Part shown: positions 17,003 through 25,626 of the stretch, one piece after another
How positions within the stretch are numbered: position 1 is the stretch's first letter
Layout of the letters: every line of letters begins with the position of its first letter
Assembly: GCA_016219015.1 (NCBI GenBank)
Contig: JACRCL010000009.1
Location: 1 to 62,023, forward strand
From: Deltaproteobacteria bacterium
GTDB lineage: Bacteria; Desulfobacterota; GWC2-55-46
Reading direction: 5' to 3'
Length of the DNA: 62,023 nucleotides
Position numbers and translations under genes: made by a program
Notes under the pieces: model-generated
Told to the model about the DNA's origin: nothing
Database searches by the model: none
What the model saw: the letters and a program-made list of their open reading frames with translations, nothing else

Positions 17003-17369
17003 GCGAGTAGTCATAGCCGACGACGCGGCGTTCTTCAGGACGGCGCTGAGGGATATACTTTCAAAGGGCGGCTTCGAGGTCATCGGAGAGGCCGTGAACG
17101 GCGCGGAGGCTCTCGAGAAGGTCCAGGCGCTCAGGCCCGACATAGTCATCCTCGACGTGGTCATGCCGGTAAAGAACGGGCTCGAGGCCGCTAAAGAGAT
17201 AAGCCTCCTCAAGCTGCCGCTCAAGATAGTGATGTGCACTTCTCTCGGCTACGAGCCGATAGTCGAAGAGGCGATGAAGTCCGGCGCCTGCGCCTACATC
17301 ATAAAGCCGCTCTCCGAGGCGAAGGTCCTGGATACTCTTAACGGCCTCGGCGGGGCGCACGGCCTTTAA
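16995..17369 (+). CDS. cheY: CheY-type single-domain response regulator
   Basis: 124 aa, receiver domain only: D9/D10, phosphoacceptor D54 in VILDVVMPV, a Thr/Ser switch (MCTSLG) and K104 in IIKPL. GTG start with AGAGGTGA just upstream, overlapping the cheW end. It most likely takes phosphate from CheA of this cluster. The stop TAA (17367-17369) is directly followed by CAGGTTGCT, the border of a repeat family B copy, so repeat DNA starts exactly at the gene end. Confidence 0.9.
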   Translation: MYKRVVIADDAAFFRTALRDILSKGGFEVIGEAVNGAEALEKVQALRPDIVILDVVMPVKNGLEAAKEISLLKLPLKIVMCTSLGYEPIVEEAMKSGACAYIIKPLSEAKVLDTLNGLGGAHGL

Positions 17370-17478
17370 CAGGTTGCTCTTCAAAATTCGTCACTGAGGC
17401 GTACAGGGTAAGTACGCCTCATTCCTCATTTCTCGACTCCTTGCATCTCGGACTGATTTTGAGTTTTTCTGCAACTGT
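17370..17478. repeat. Repeat family B, degenerate copy
   Basis: Begins CAGGTTGCT right after the cheY stop, contains the gtacgcctcattcctc core shared with other B copies, and ends ttttctgcaactg. In inverse orientation to the copy at 26447-26594. Confidence 0.6.
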
Positions 17479-17482
17479 TAAA

Positions 17483-17624
17483 GGCTACCTCTAAAAATTA
17501 GATATTTTTTCTGAGGTCAAGGAAGGGCGGAAATAAAAAGCGCAGCATATATGTGCATATGTGAGCATTTTTATTTTCGCCCTGACACAGAGATCAGGAA
17601 AAAGAGCAATTTTTAGAGGCAGCC
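17483..17624. repeat. Repeat family A, copy 1 (MITE-like)
   Basis: 142 bp. The ends are inverted repeats, GGCTACCTCTAAAAATT and AATTTTTAGAGGCAGCC. The interior has gaagggcggaaataaaaag, then gcgcagcatata and gagcatttttatttt. It lies 16 bp before cheA and, with the preceding B copy, separates cheA from cheWY. Confidence 0.85.
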
Positions 17625-17640
17625 TAAATCAGGGGTCTCG

Positions 17641-19236
17641 ATGGACACATCCAAGTACAAGGCCCTATACCTACAGGAGACCAACGAGCACCTCTCGGGC
17701 ATCGAGAAGGGCCTGCTTGCCATAGAGAAGGGCTCCGTCCAGTCCACGGACCTCGACAGCCTCTTCAGGCACTACCATTCGATAAAAGGCATGTCCGCCT
17801 CCATGGGATACGATTCGATAATGAAGCTGTCCCACGCGCAGGAGGACCTCCTGTCGCTCCTCCGCTCAAACAAGCTGGCGCTTACCATCGAGATCGCCGC
17901 CGCGCTCCTTTACTGCCTCGACGCGCTCAAGAACCTGGTGAAAAGGGTCGAGGAGGACCTCCCGCTCGACGTAGACATCTCCACTTTCGTAAACAGGCTC
18001 AAGTCCGCGATAGAGGGCAGGCCCCCCGAGATCAGGGCCGAGCCCGCGCCAATAACGGAGCTTAAGCTCTCGAACGTCATGAAGGTCGAGGGCAAGGTCT
18101 TCGACGACCTGCTCGCCATCGTCGGGGACCTGTTCATGACGCTTTCCTCCTTCAAGTCCCTCTCCCACAACTCGCGCTCGATAGAGTTCAAGGACAGCGT
18201 CTACCTGCTCGGAAAATCGCTAAACGGCATCCACCACAACATCCTTTCGGCGCGCATGCTCCCGATAGAGGACCTGACCGAGAACCTGCCGAGGGTCGTA
18301 AGGGACATCTCGAAGCAGAGCGGCAAGAACGTCGAGCTCAAGATCGAAGGGGCTGACCTGAGCCTCGACCGCGCGATACTCGAAAGCCTCGGTTCCCCCA
18401 TGGTGCACATCATAAGGAACGCCGTGGACCACGGCATAGAGCCGCTCTCCGACAGGATTCATGCGGGCAAATCGCCGGAGGGGAACATAACGGTAAGGGC
18501 CTTCGCGAAAAAGGACAAGGTGATAGTCGAAGTGGCTGACGACGGCAAAGGCATAGACTGCGCCAGGGTCAGGGAAAAGGCGATAAAGGGCGGGCTCCCC
18601 GAGGGGCGCGTGAGGGCGATGTCCGACAGGGAGGCCATGATGCTCGTATGCCTGCCGGGCCTCTCGACCTCGGATAGCGTCACGGACACTTCGGGCAGGG
18701 GCGTGGGCATGGACGTGGTAAAGGATACGATAGAAGGGATCGGCGGGACGCTCGAAATAGACTCCGTCCCCGGGAAAGGGACGAAGATAACCCTCGACCT
18801 GCCGCGCACCACCTCAATCATAAAGACGCTCCTTATATGGGTCGAAGGGGAGCCGTTCCTCATACCGCTGTCGAAGATAGAACGGGTGGCGGAGGTCGGC
18901 CGGGAAGATATCTCGGGCGGGGTACTCGGCCATAACGGGGCCGAAGTCCCGGTGGTGCCGCTGGCGGGCCTCCTCGGGATAGAAGAAGGTACGGTAAGGC
19001 CTCTTTACACGATAATAATCGTTGAGAACGGGAAGGGCGCCCAAGGAAATGACGGCCTCATCGGACTAAGGGTCGATGACTTCGGGGACGAGATGGAGGC
19101 GTACATAAAGCCCCTTGTGCCGCCCATGTCGCGGCTCTGGGGCGTGACGGGGATAGCCGTCATGGGCGACGGCAGGCCGGTATTCCTCCTTGACCTGCCG
19201 CAGATAATCTCAAGGGCTGCGTCACAGGCATTCTAA
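17641..19236 (+). CDS. cheA: CheA-type sensor histidine kinase
   Basis: 531 aa. P1 Hpt domain with phosphorylatable H46 (HYHSIKGMSASMG). A short linker follows with no recognisable P2 CheY-binding domain. P3 dimerisation (about 140-200), P4 kinase (N box HIIRNAVDHGIEP, G1 DDGKGID, G2 GRGVGMDVV, GKGTKITLDLP) and P5 CheW-like domain (residues ~400-525) follow. ATG 17641 has AGGGG upstream. It phosphorylates the nearby CheY in response to receptor signals. It is separated from cheWY by 271 bp of repeats, and larB follows after only 12 bp, so it may be transcribed with larBC. Confidence 0.93.
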   Translation: MDTSKYKALYLQETNEHLSGIEKGLLAIEKGSVQSTDLDSLFRHYHSIKGMSASMGYDSIMKLSHAQEDLLSLLRSNKLALTIEIAAALLYCLDALKNLVKRVEEDLPLDVDISTFVNRLKSAIEGRPPEIRAEPAPITELKLSNVMKVEGKVFDDLLAIVGDLFMTLSSFKSLSHNSRSIEFKDSVYLLGKSLNGIHHNILSARMLPIEDLTENLPRVVRDISKQSGKNVELKIEGADLSLDRAILESLGSPMVHIIRNAVDHGIEPLSDRIHAGKSPEGNITVRAFAKKDKVIVEVADDGKGIDCARVREKAIKGGLPEGRVRAMSDREAMMLVCLPGLSTSDSVTDTSGRGVGMDVVKDTIEGIGGTLEIDSVPGKGTKITLDLPRTTSIIKTLLIWVEGEPFLIPLSKIERVAEVGREDISGGVLGHNGAEVPVVPLAGLLGIEEGTVRPLYTIIIVENGKGAQGNDGLIGLRVDDFGDEMEAYIKPLVPPMSRLWGVTGIAVMGDGRPVFLLDLPQIISRAASQAF

Positions 19237-19248
19237 GCGTAAAAAAAT

Positions 19249-20007
19249 ATGAACATAAATATCTTGAAAGAACTCCTCGAAGGCGTGAGGGACGGGAAGA
19301 TAAAAGTCGGTAGCGCACTTGAGGAGCTTAAGACCCTCCCTTTCGAGGAGCTCGAGTTCGCAACCGTCGATACCCACAGGTCCTTGAGGCAGGGCTTCCC
19401 GGAGGTCATCTTCGGCGAGGGGAAGACGACGCAGCAGATAACGGCGATAATAAGGAGCATGCTTAAGAGGAAAGAGAACGTCCTTGTTACGAGGGCTGAC
19501 AGGAAAAAGGGCTCCGCGCTCAAGAAGGCCTTCCCGAAAGGGAGTTATAATAAATTATCGAGGACCTTCTTCATAAAGACGCACGATATAAAGGACAACG
19601 GGCGGGGTTTGATACTCGTCATCTCCGCAGGCACCTCCGACGTGCCCGTTGCCGAGGAGGCGGCCGTCACCGCGGAGGTCATGGGCAACCGCGTCCAGAG
19701 GCTCTACGACGTAGGCGTTGCCGGGATACACAGGCTGCTCCATAAGAAAAAAGAACTATTCGCGGCGAACGTATTGATCGTCGTCGCGGGCATGGAAGGG
19801 GCTCTGCCGAGCGTCGTATCCGGGCTTGTCGGCAGGCCCGTGATAGCCGTGCCTACGTCCGTGGGCTACGGCGCGAACCTCGGCGGGCTTACGACCCTGA
19901 TGGCGATGCTCAACTCCTGCTCGGCGGGGATATCGGTCGTGAATATCGACAATGGTTTCGGGGCCGCTTACGTCGCGAGTTTGATAAATAAGGAAGCAAG
20001 CCCGTGA
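19249..20007 (+). CDS. larB: Nickel-pincer cofactor biosynthesis protein LarB
   Basis: 252 aa. LarB carboxylates and hydrolyses nicotinic acid adenine dinucleotide in the route to the nickel-pincer nucleotide of lactate racemase-type enzymes. N-terminal region FATVDTHRSLRQGFPEVIFGEGKT, then a PurE/AIR-carboxylase-like C-terminal half (ISAGTSDVPVAEEAA, VAGMEGALPSVV, PVIAVPTSVGYGA, MLNSCSAGISVVNIDNGFGAA). It lies directly upstream of larC. No larE or larA is in the window, so the enzyme that uses the cofactor is elsewhere. Confidence 0.93.
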   Translation: MNINILKELLEGVRDGKIKVGSALEELKTLPFEELEFATVDTHRSLRQGFPEVIFGEGKTTQQITAIIRSMLKRKENVLVTRADRKKGSALKKAFPKGSYNKLSRTFFIKTHDIKDNGRGLILVISAGTSDVPVAEEAAVTAEVMGNRVQRLYDVGVAGIHRLLHKKKELFAANVLIVVAGMEGALPSVVSGLVGRPVIAVPTSVGYGANLGGLTTLMAMLNSCSAGISVVNIDNGFGAAYVASLINKEASP

Positions 20008-20073
20008 GACAGTGATTCCCTTTATGAGCAAGTTCTATAACTTAAGTTTTTAAAAAAAACCTCAAGGTAAAAC

Positions 20074-21246
20074 ATGAAAGTCCTCTACTTCGACTGCCCA
20101 ATGGGCATAAGCGGCGATATGTGCATGGCCGCGCTCATCGACATGGGCGTGGATTTCAAGATGGTATTGAAGGAGCTCAGGAAGCTCAAGGCCGACAGGA
20201 TAGACGTCGCCATCAATAAGGAGGCCCGCCATTCGATAACCGGCACCACCTTCAGGGTGAGGATAAAAGAGTCCCACCACCACAGGACATTCAAGGACAT
20301 AAAAAGGCTCATAAGCGCGAGCAAACTCAACAAGGACGTGAAGGAGCTGAGCGTCTCCATCTTCAAGGAGATAGCCATAGCCGAAGGCAAGGTCCACGGC
20401 ATCCCACCTGAAGAGGTGCATTTCCACGAGGTCGGCGCGATGGACTCGATAATCGACATCGTCGGCGCCTCCATCGCCATCAGGTCCCTAAAAGCCGATA
20501 AGATAATCTCCTCCCCCATACCGCTCGGCTCCGGTTGGGCGGATACCATGCACGGGAGAATTCCCATCCCCGCTCCGGCAACGGTCGAGATACTCAAGGG
20601 CGCGCCGATAGTATCGACAAACATCCCCTTCGAGCTTACGACCCCCACGGGGGCGGCGATAATAAAGACGGTGGCCGACGGGTTCGGCCCGCTCCCCGAC
20701 ATGGTCATTGAGAAGACCGGCTACGGCGCGGGGAAAAAGGACTTCAGGGAATCGGCGAACATACTCCGCGTTATGCTCGGCACGGCGAAAGACGCCCGCG
20801 CCAATAAGGAGCCGGCGGGACTGCTCGTGATGGAGACGAACATAGACGACATGAGCCCGCAGACGGCCGGGTACCTGATGGAGCGGCTATTCGAGGCGGG
20901 CGCGCTCGACGTCTTCTTCACGCCGGTGCAGATGAAGAAATCGAGGCCCGGCGTGCTCCTTACCGTCCTTACGGGAGAGGACATGAAAGAAGGCCTCCTT
21001 GATATCATCTTCGAGGAATCGACTTCCATCGGGGTAAGGACATACCCGGTAGAGCGGGAGTGCCTCGAAAGGAGGGTCGTAAGGGCGAAGACCCCTTACG
21101 GGGTAGTGCGCGTGAAGGTCTCGCTCCGCAAGGGCAAGGTCGTCAACTCCCAGCCCGAGTACGAGGACTGCAGGGACCTGGCGAGGAAGAAAAAAGTGCC
21201 GCTCAAGAAGATAATAGAGACGGCGAAGGCCGCCTCAGGGGATTAA
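20074..21246 (+). CDS. larC: Nickel insertion protein LarC
   Basis: 390 aa. Inserts nickel into the dithiocarboxylated mononucleotide in the last step of pincer-cofactor synthesis. MKVLYFDCPMGISGDMCMAALIDMG is the signature N-terminus; a His-rich segment (KESHHHRTF) and EEVHFHEVGAMDSIIDIVG follow, then DDMSPQTAGYLMERLFEAGALDVF. The reading frame is continuous, unlike the Lactobacillus plantarum larC1/C2 pair that needs a frameshift. AAGGTAAA precedes ATG 20074. 66 bp after larB. Confidence 0.93.
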   Translation: MKVLYFDCPMGISGDMCMAALIDMGVDFKMVLKELRKLKADRIDVAINKEARHSITGTTFRVRIKESHHHRTFKDIKRLISASKLNKDVKELSVSIFKEIAIAEGKVHGIPPEEVHFHEVGAMDSIIDIVGASIAIRSLKADKIISSPIPLGSGWADTMHGRIPIPAPATVEILKGAPIVSTNIPFELTTPTGAAIIKTVADGFGPLPDMVIEKTGYGAGKKDFRESANILRVMLGTAKDARANKEPAGLLVMETNIDDMSPQTAGYLMERLFEAGALDVFFTPVQMKKSRPGVLLTVLTGEDMKEGLLDIIFEESTSIGVRTYPVERECLERRVVRAKTPYGVVRVKVSLRKGKVVNSQPEYEDCRDLARKKKVPLKKIIETAKAASGD

Positions 21247-21295
21247 AAAAGCCGCCCAAAAAGCCCATCTGCTTCGTTGGCATCAAAGCGTTCGA
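21247..21295. repeat. Repeat family B, end fragment
   Basis: The piece aaaaagcccatctgcttcgttggc right after the larC stop matches the conserved B terminus (inverse of cagatggactttttcagcag) with a degraded outer end. Confidence 0.5.
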
Positions 21296-21322
21296 GCCGT
21301 TAAACTTGCCTTTACTAAACAT

Positions 21323-21351
21323 TTGACTAAAGTCACTTATCTGTTTATAAT
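21323..21351 (+). promoter_or_regulatory. Strong sigma70-type promoter
   Basis: -35 TTGACT (21323-21328), exactly 17 bp, -10 TATAAT (21346-21351). It implies a ~100-nt leader before the gene at 21460, with a possible long hairpin (gcaggcc at 21376 pairing with ggcctgc near 21410). Confidence 0.75.
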
Positions 21352-21459
21352 ACGGTGCTACAATCCTTAAAAGCAGGTGCAGGCCCTCTATGAAGCCTTT
21401 GTCCAACGGCCTGCGTACCGCTTCCTCTGTATGAAAAACAGATATAAAGGGACGATAGG

Positions 21460-22299
21460 TTGATTATACGCTGCTGGGGATCGAGGGGGTCCATAGCCGT
21501 ATCCGGGAAGGAGTTCACCAAGTACGGCGGAGACACCACCTGCATTGAGGTAAGGAGCGACTCCGGGGACCTCATCATAATCGACGCCGGCACCGGCATC
21601 CGGGCGCTCGGCAGCAAACTCATCCGCGAAAAAAGGCGCGACATAAACCTCCTGCTTACGCACGCCCACTGGGACCACCTCTCCGGGTTCCCTTTCTTCA
21701 AGCCCATCTACAGGAAAGACTACGAGATAAAGGTCTACGGGCCGCAGGCCACCCAGGTCTCCCTGAAGAAGATAATCTCGAAGACCATGACGGCCCCTTA
21801 CTTCCCGATCGAGCTCGAGGACATAAACGCGAGGATAACCTTCCTCGGCATGGGGCACAAGAGCTACTCGATAGGGTCCGTGAAGATAGAGACCATACCC
21901 CTCAGCCACCCTAACCAGGGCGTAGGCTACAGGCTCGAAGAGGACGGCAAGTCGTTCGTCTTCCTCACGGACAACGAGCTCAACTACCGGCACCCGTACG
22001 GGCTTGAGTACAGGGACTATGTGAAGTTCTCACGGGGGGCCGACCTCCTGTACCATGACGCGGAGTACAGCAGGGAGGAGTACAGGGAGACGAAAGGCTG
22101 GGGGCACTCCGTTTACCTCGACACCGTTGACCTCGCCCTTGACGCCGGCGTGAAGGCGCTCGGGCTCTTCCACCAGAACCAGGAGAGGAGCGACGCAGGG
22201 GTCAGAAAGATCGAAAGGGAGTGCAGGAAGATAATAAGGGAGCGTGGCTCGAAGATGAAGTGCTTCGCGGTGGCGGAAGGGATGGAGGTAAAGCTTTAA
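21460..22299 (+). CDS. Metallo-beta-lactamase-fold hydrolase
   Basis: 279 aa. TTG start giving MIIRCWGSRGSIAVSG, the usual beginning of this subfamily (cf. phosphodiesterase-like MBL proteins). Metal site HAHWDH: H68, H70, D72, H73; further ligands in PLSHPNQG and FLTDNE, and a late His (GWGHS). IIDAGTGIRALG precedes the metal motif. It probably hydrolyses a phosphodiester or similar substrate in the cytoplasm; no substrate can be read from sequence. It has its own strong promoter. The stop is followed immediately by gaggctgctgaaaaa, a family B repeat edge. Confidence 0.85.
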   Translation: MIIRCWGSRGSIAVSGKEFTKYGGDTTCIEVRSDSGDLIIIDAGTGIRALGSKLIREKRRDINLLLTHAHWDHLSGFPFFKPIYRKDYEIKVYGPQATQVSLKKIISKTMTAPYFPIELEDINARITFLGMGHKSYSIGSVKIETIPLSHPNQGVGYRLEEDGKSFVFLTDNELNYRHPYGLEYRDYVKFSRGADLLYHDAEYSREEYRETKGWGHSVYLDTVDLALDAGVKALGLFHQNQERSDAGVRKIERECRKIIRERGSKMKCFAVAEGMEVKL

Positions 22300-22350
22300 G
22301 AGGCTGCTGAAAAAGGCAAACTGCTTTGTTGGCATCATAGCTCGTCACTG
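22300..22350. repeat. Repeat family B, end fragment
   Basis: gaggctgctgaaaaaggc directly follows the MBL gene stop codon. Continues ctgctttgttggcatc, then loses similarity. It lies between two convergent genes. Confidence 0.55.
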
Positions 22351-22372
22351 CGGCGTAGACCGCAACTAACCC

Positions 22373-22897
22373 CTACTCTCCCCTTATGTCCCTCGGCACC
22401 CCGGCTATCCGGGCCTCTCTCCTCAGGTCATCGAGTTCGTTCTTCAAAGTCGTAAGCCTGTCCTGGTCATCGGGCAGCTCCTTCTTGTACCTGCTGTAGG
22501 TCTCTATCTCGTTCATGCCGAAGGTCTGGCCGAAGCCCCTGCCCCTCTCGTATATGTCTATGAACTGCCTCTTGGCCGTCACGTTCGATTCTAACATCTG
22601 GGCCTCGCCCGTTTTCCTCAGGAAGGTCTGCCTCCACCATTCGAGGGTGTGGTCGCCGTAGAGCTCGACCCCTCTTTCCGGCGGCAGCGGCGCCGGGGCT
22701 ACGGCCTCGGTTTCGGCCTTCTTCTCCTTCGGGGCCGACTCGTAGACCTTTACCTTGTCCCTGTAAGCGTCCGGGACCTTCTCAAGGCTGTCGGTTATGT
22801 GGATAACGCCTTCCCTGTCCTGCCACTGGTAAAGGTCGGCGAGGGCGGCGGTGGCTGAGAAGATCGTTAAGACGAGGATGAGGGTTAGTTTTTTCAT
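22373..22897 (-). CDS. Secreted DUF4124-domain protein
   Basis: 174 aa. Signal peptide MKKLTLILVLTIFSATAALA with cleavage near residue 20, then the DUF4124 signature DLYQWQDREGVIHITDSLEKVPDAYRDKV (residues 21-49). A charged helical C-terminal half (YKKELPDDQDRLTTLKNELDDLRR) is likely coiled coil. Envelope location is expected; function is unknown for the family. Convergent with the MBL gene. Confidence 0.85.
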   Translation of the reverse strand: MKKLTLILVLTIFSATAALADLYQWQDREGVIHITDSLEKVPDAYRDKVKVYESAPKEKKAETEAVAPAPLPPERGVELYGDHTLEWWRQTFLRKTGEAQMLESNVTAKRQFIDIYERGRGFGQTFGMNEIETYSRYKKELPDDQDRLTTLKNELDDLRREARIAGVPRDIRGE

Positions 22898-22925
22898 GGT
22901 CAGCGCCCTTGTTTTTTTTATAAAA

Positions 22926-23052
22926 GGCTACTTCTAAAAATTAGGAATTTTTTCTGAGGTCAACGAAGGGCGGAAATAAAAAGCGCAGCATACGTCCATT
23001 TTTATTCGCGCCTACGCAGAGATCAGGAAAAAGAACAATTTTTAGAGTAGCC
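22926..23052. repeat. Repeat family A, copy 2
   Basis: GGCTACTTCTAAAAATT ... AATTTTTAGAGTAGCC inverted ends, about 127 bp. The interior is shorter than in copies 1 and 3. It sits between the comEC stop and the DUF4124 start. Confidence 0.8.
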
Positions 23053-23065
23053 TTTAAAGTATATA

Positions 23066-25492
23066 CTACCGATTGCCTCCGGTCAAATAGCCCCTTACGT
23101 TATAGCCCTTGCCGTCCGACTCTAACATGACTGCGCCGTCAACGTCGGTCCTGAAGACCTTCGCGCCCGTTTTCACATACCTCTCAAGAGTCTCTTCGTG
23201 CGGGAACCCGAACTGGTTATTCCTGCCTGCCGATACTATCACGGTCTCGGGCCTGACAACGGCGAGGAAACCCTCCGTGGAGGAATACCTCGACCCGTGG
23301 TGCGGGGCCTTAAGTATCGTCACCTTTGCCGTCTTTTTCGATAGTATCGACTCGACCCCGGCCGTTATGTCGCCGGTAAACAGGAGGCTGAAGTCCCCGT
23401 ACTTGAGCCTCAAGACGAGGCACATGTCGTTCGGGGGCAGCCTCATCCCCTTTTCAGGGTGCAATAACTCGACGGTCACGCCGTCGATATCGATGGCAAG
23501 AGGGCTGCTTACCTCCCTTATCTTTACGTTTTTCTTTTCGAGTATCCTTCCGAGCTCTTTCAGGTCTCCGTCCCCGTTCCACCAGAACTCGCCCACGTTG
23601 AAATTACCGGCTATGAACTTAAGCCCCCCCATGTGGTCGAGCTGCGGATGGCTCAGCACCATGTAATCGATCTTCCTGACCCTCCTCGACCAGAGGAACG
23701 GGGCTACGACCGATTCGCCCACGTCAAAGTCGGTACCGTACATCCCTCCCCCGTCTATGAGCATGGTCTTGCCGCCGGGGAACTCTATCAGCTCTGACTC
23801 ACCCTGCCCCACGCTTATAAAGGCCGCCCTGAGCGGGCCGCCCCTGCCGGCGTAGTAGCCCCAATACCCCCAGTCAACGAAGATGGCAAGGAGTATCAAG
23901 GCGGACGAGTAGGCGTAGACCCGCCGCTTCCTCGCGTTTACAAGCGATATAACCAACCCGTAGTATAGGATGACCTCGATGATAGTCGGCGCCGCCACCC
24001 GTATCGACGAGTAGGGGAGCGCGGAGAAGAGCTTTATGACCCAGACAAGGAGGCTGAAGAGGATATCCGATACAACGAGAAGCGCCTTCGCGAGCCCTGC
24101 CCAGAGCGGGCTAAGAACGACCGAGACGAGGAGCAGGGGTATTATCGCGCCCGACAGCGGCACCGCGACAAGGTTCGCCAGAAGCCCCGTAAAAGATACC
24201 ATGTTGAAGTGATAGGCGAGTATCGGCGCGGTGCCTACACCCGCCGCCAGCGTCGCAAGGAGCACGCTTTTCAAGGGCTTTATCCTTTTTTCCCATAACC
24301 TTCTTAAAAAACCGCCGTCCTTAAAAGGGTCTTCGTCCTTTTCCTTTTCCTTTTCTTTTTCTTTGCCCTGTACGATTAGGAGCATGAAAAAGACCGCCGC
24401 GAAGCTCAATTGGAAAGATGCGTCCCAGATGGAGTAAGGGTATAGCGCGAGGATAACGAGCGCCGCGAGCGCGAGCGTATTGAAGTAATCCCTGCCCCTG
24501 TCGAGGGCGAAGGCCGCTACAAAGGCGATGACCATTATGACCGCCCTCTGCGTGGGAACGGGAAAGCCCGCCAGGAGCCCGTAGACGACCACCGGCATGA
24601 CCGTCATGGCAATGGCGGCCTTCCTGATATTGACGGCGAGCGTCAGCCTCTCCGAGCGCCTCAAGGCAAAGAAGAGTATCTTGTAGAAAAAGAGCGCCAC
24701 TATCCCGACGTGGAGCCCTGAGATCGAAAGTATATGCGCCGTGCCAGTCTTCCTGAACGCCTCCCAGAGGTCCGGGCTGAGGGTCCCGGCATCGGATATC
24801 ACCAGGGACTTTAAAGGCCCGTTGTTACGCAGCCCGGAGCCGTCGATAAAGTCCCTTATATACCCCCTGATGGGATCGATATCAAAGAAACCGTTGCCAC
24901 CCTCCTTGAGCCTCGTTATGAGCCTTCCGTCCTTAACGAACCCCGTAACGAATATCGACTCGTAGCCAAGGCGTTCCTTGCGGCTTCTCTCGCCGGGGTT
25001 TCCGAAGTCCGACGGGGCCCTGATGCTCGATATGAACCTGACGTAATCCCCCCTCTTGAGCCCTGCTTCACCCTTCACGGTCAGAAGGATAAGCCCCGAT
25101 GCGCCCCTCCACCCGCCGTCTTTATGCAGCCTCTTTGCCTCGACCCTCATCCTTGTATTGCCTTTAACCGACTCCGGGGAAGAGGCTATAACGCCCTCAA
25201 TTGCCGTTCCAAGCGAGCTGAATTCGCCCTGAGCGCGCCCTGAGCCGATAAGGTTCATCAGATGGTCCGGGGGGATCGAGGGCCTTGCCGAGGGCAGCGT
25301 AATGAGCGCGCCGAGGAAGAAGAAGAGCGGGGCCATGAGCAGATGGCCGTTTCTTTTTAAAAAAAGCGAAATGAAGGACAGCAGGAAAGACCCGGCAAGC
25401 CCGGCATACGCGGCTTGATAGGAGAGGCCAGGGTCGAAGGTGAAGACGACCCCGAAGATAAAGGACAATAAAACCGGGACAAGGGGGCGCAT
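23066..25492 (-). CDS. comEC: ComEC/Rec2 DNA-uptake channel
   Basis: 808 aa. Inner-membrane channel that passes single-stranded DNA in natural transformation. Order: N-terminal helices (DUF4131 region, ~1-250), competence domain with many membrane helices (~250-520; GTAHILSISGLHVGIVALF, FPVPTQRAVIMV), and a C-terminal metallo-beta-lactamase domain (FISVGQGESELIEFPGG, LIDGGG, LSHPQLDHMGG, LLFTGDI, KAPHHGSRYSS) with its metal ligands intact. A KEKEKEKEKDED run in a loop is coded by a hexamer repeat. No other competence gene is near. Confidence 0.93.
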   Translation of the reverse strand: MRPLVPVLLSFIFGVVFTFDPGLSYQAAYAGLAGSFLLSFISLFLKRNGHLLMAPLFFFLGALITLPSARPSIPPDHLMNLIGSGRAQGEFSSLGTAIEGVIASSPESVKGNTRMRVEAKRLHKDGGWRGASGLILLTVKGEAGLKRGDYVRFISSIRAPSDFGNPGERSRKERLGYESIFVTGFVKDGRLITRLKEGGNGFFDIDPIRGYIRDFIDGSGLRNNGPLKSLVISDAGTLSPDLWEAFRKTGTAHILSISGLHVGIVALFFYKILFFALRRSERLTLAVNIRKAAIAMTVMPVVVYGLLAGFPVPTQRAVIMVIAFVAAFALDRGRDYFNTLALAALVILALYPYSIWDASFQLSFAAVFFMLLIVQGKEKEKEKEKDEDPFKDGGFLRRLWEKRIKPLKSVLLATLAAGVGTAPILAYHFNMVSFTGLLANLVAVPLSGAIIPLLLVSVVLSPLWAGLAKALLVVSDILFSLLVWVIKLFSALPYSSIRVAAPTIIEVILYYGLVISLVNARKRRVYAYSSALILLAIFVDWGYWGYYAGRGGPLRAAFISVGQGESELIEFPGGKTMLIDGGGMYGTDFDVGESVVAPFLWSRRVRKIDYMVLSHPQLDHMGGLKFIAGNFNVGEFWWNGDGDLKELGRILEKKNVKIREVSSPLAIDIDGVTVELLHPEKGMRLPPNDMCLVLRLKYGDFSLLFTGDITAGVESILSKKTAKVTILKAPHHGSRYSSTEGFLAVVRPETVIVSAGRNNQFGFPHEETLERYVKTGAKVFRTDVDGAVMLESDGKGYNVRGYLTGGNR
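24338..24364. repeat. Hexamer simple-sequence repeat inside comEC
   Basis: Consecutive CTTTTC units encode alternating Lys-Glu in a predicted cytoplasmic loop. Because the unit is 6 bp, copy-number change would keep the frame. Confidence 0.7.
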
Positions 25493-25583
25493 GGCTCGTT
25501 TGTGTCTTTCATTTCCGGTTTAATGTATGGGACAATATACCATCTAAATCAAACGGAGAAAACATTTTTTGAGGCCACGCCAC

Positions 25584-25610
25584 TTGACAGCAAGCCCCCT
25601 GTTATATAGT
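25584..25610 (+). promoter_or_regulatory. Possible promoter of the DUF1499 gene
   Basis: TTGACA (25584-25589) and TATAGT (25605-25610), 15 bp apart, shorter than ideal. Confidence 0.4.
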
Positions 25611-25626
25611 CTTTAAGCAGGTGAAA

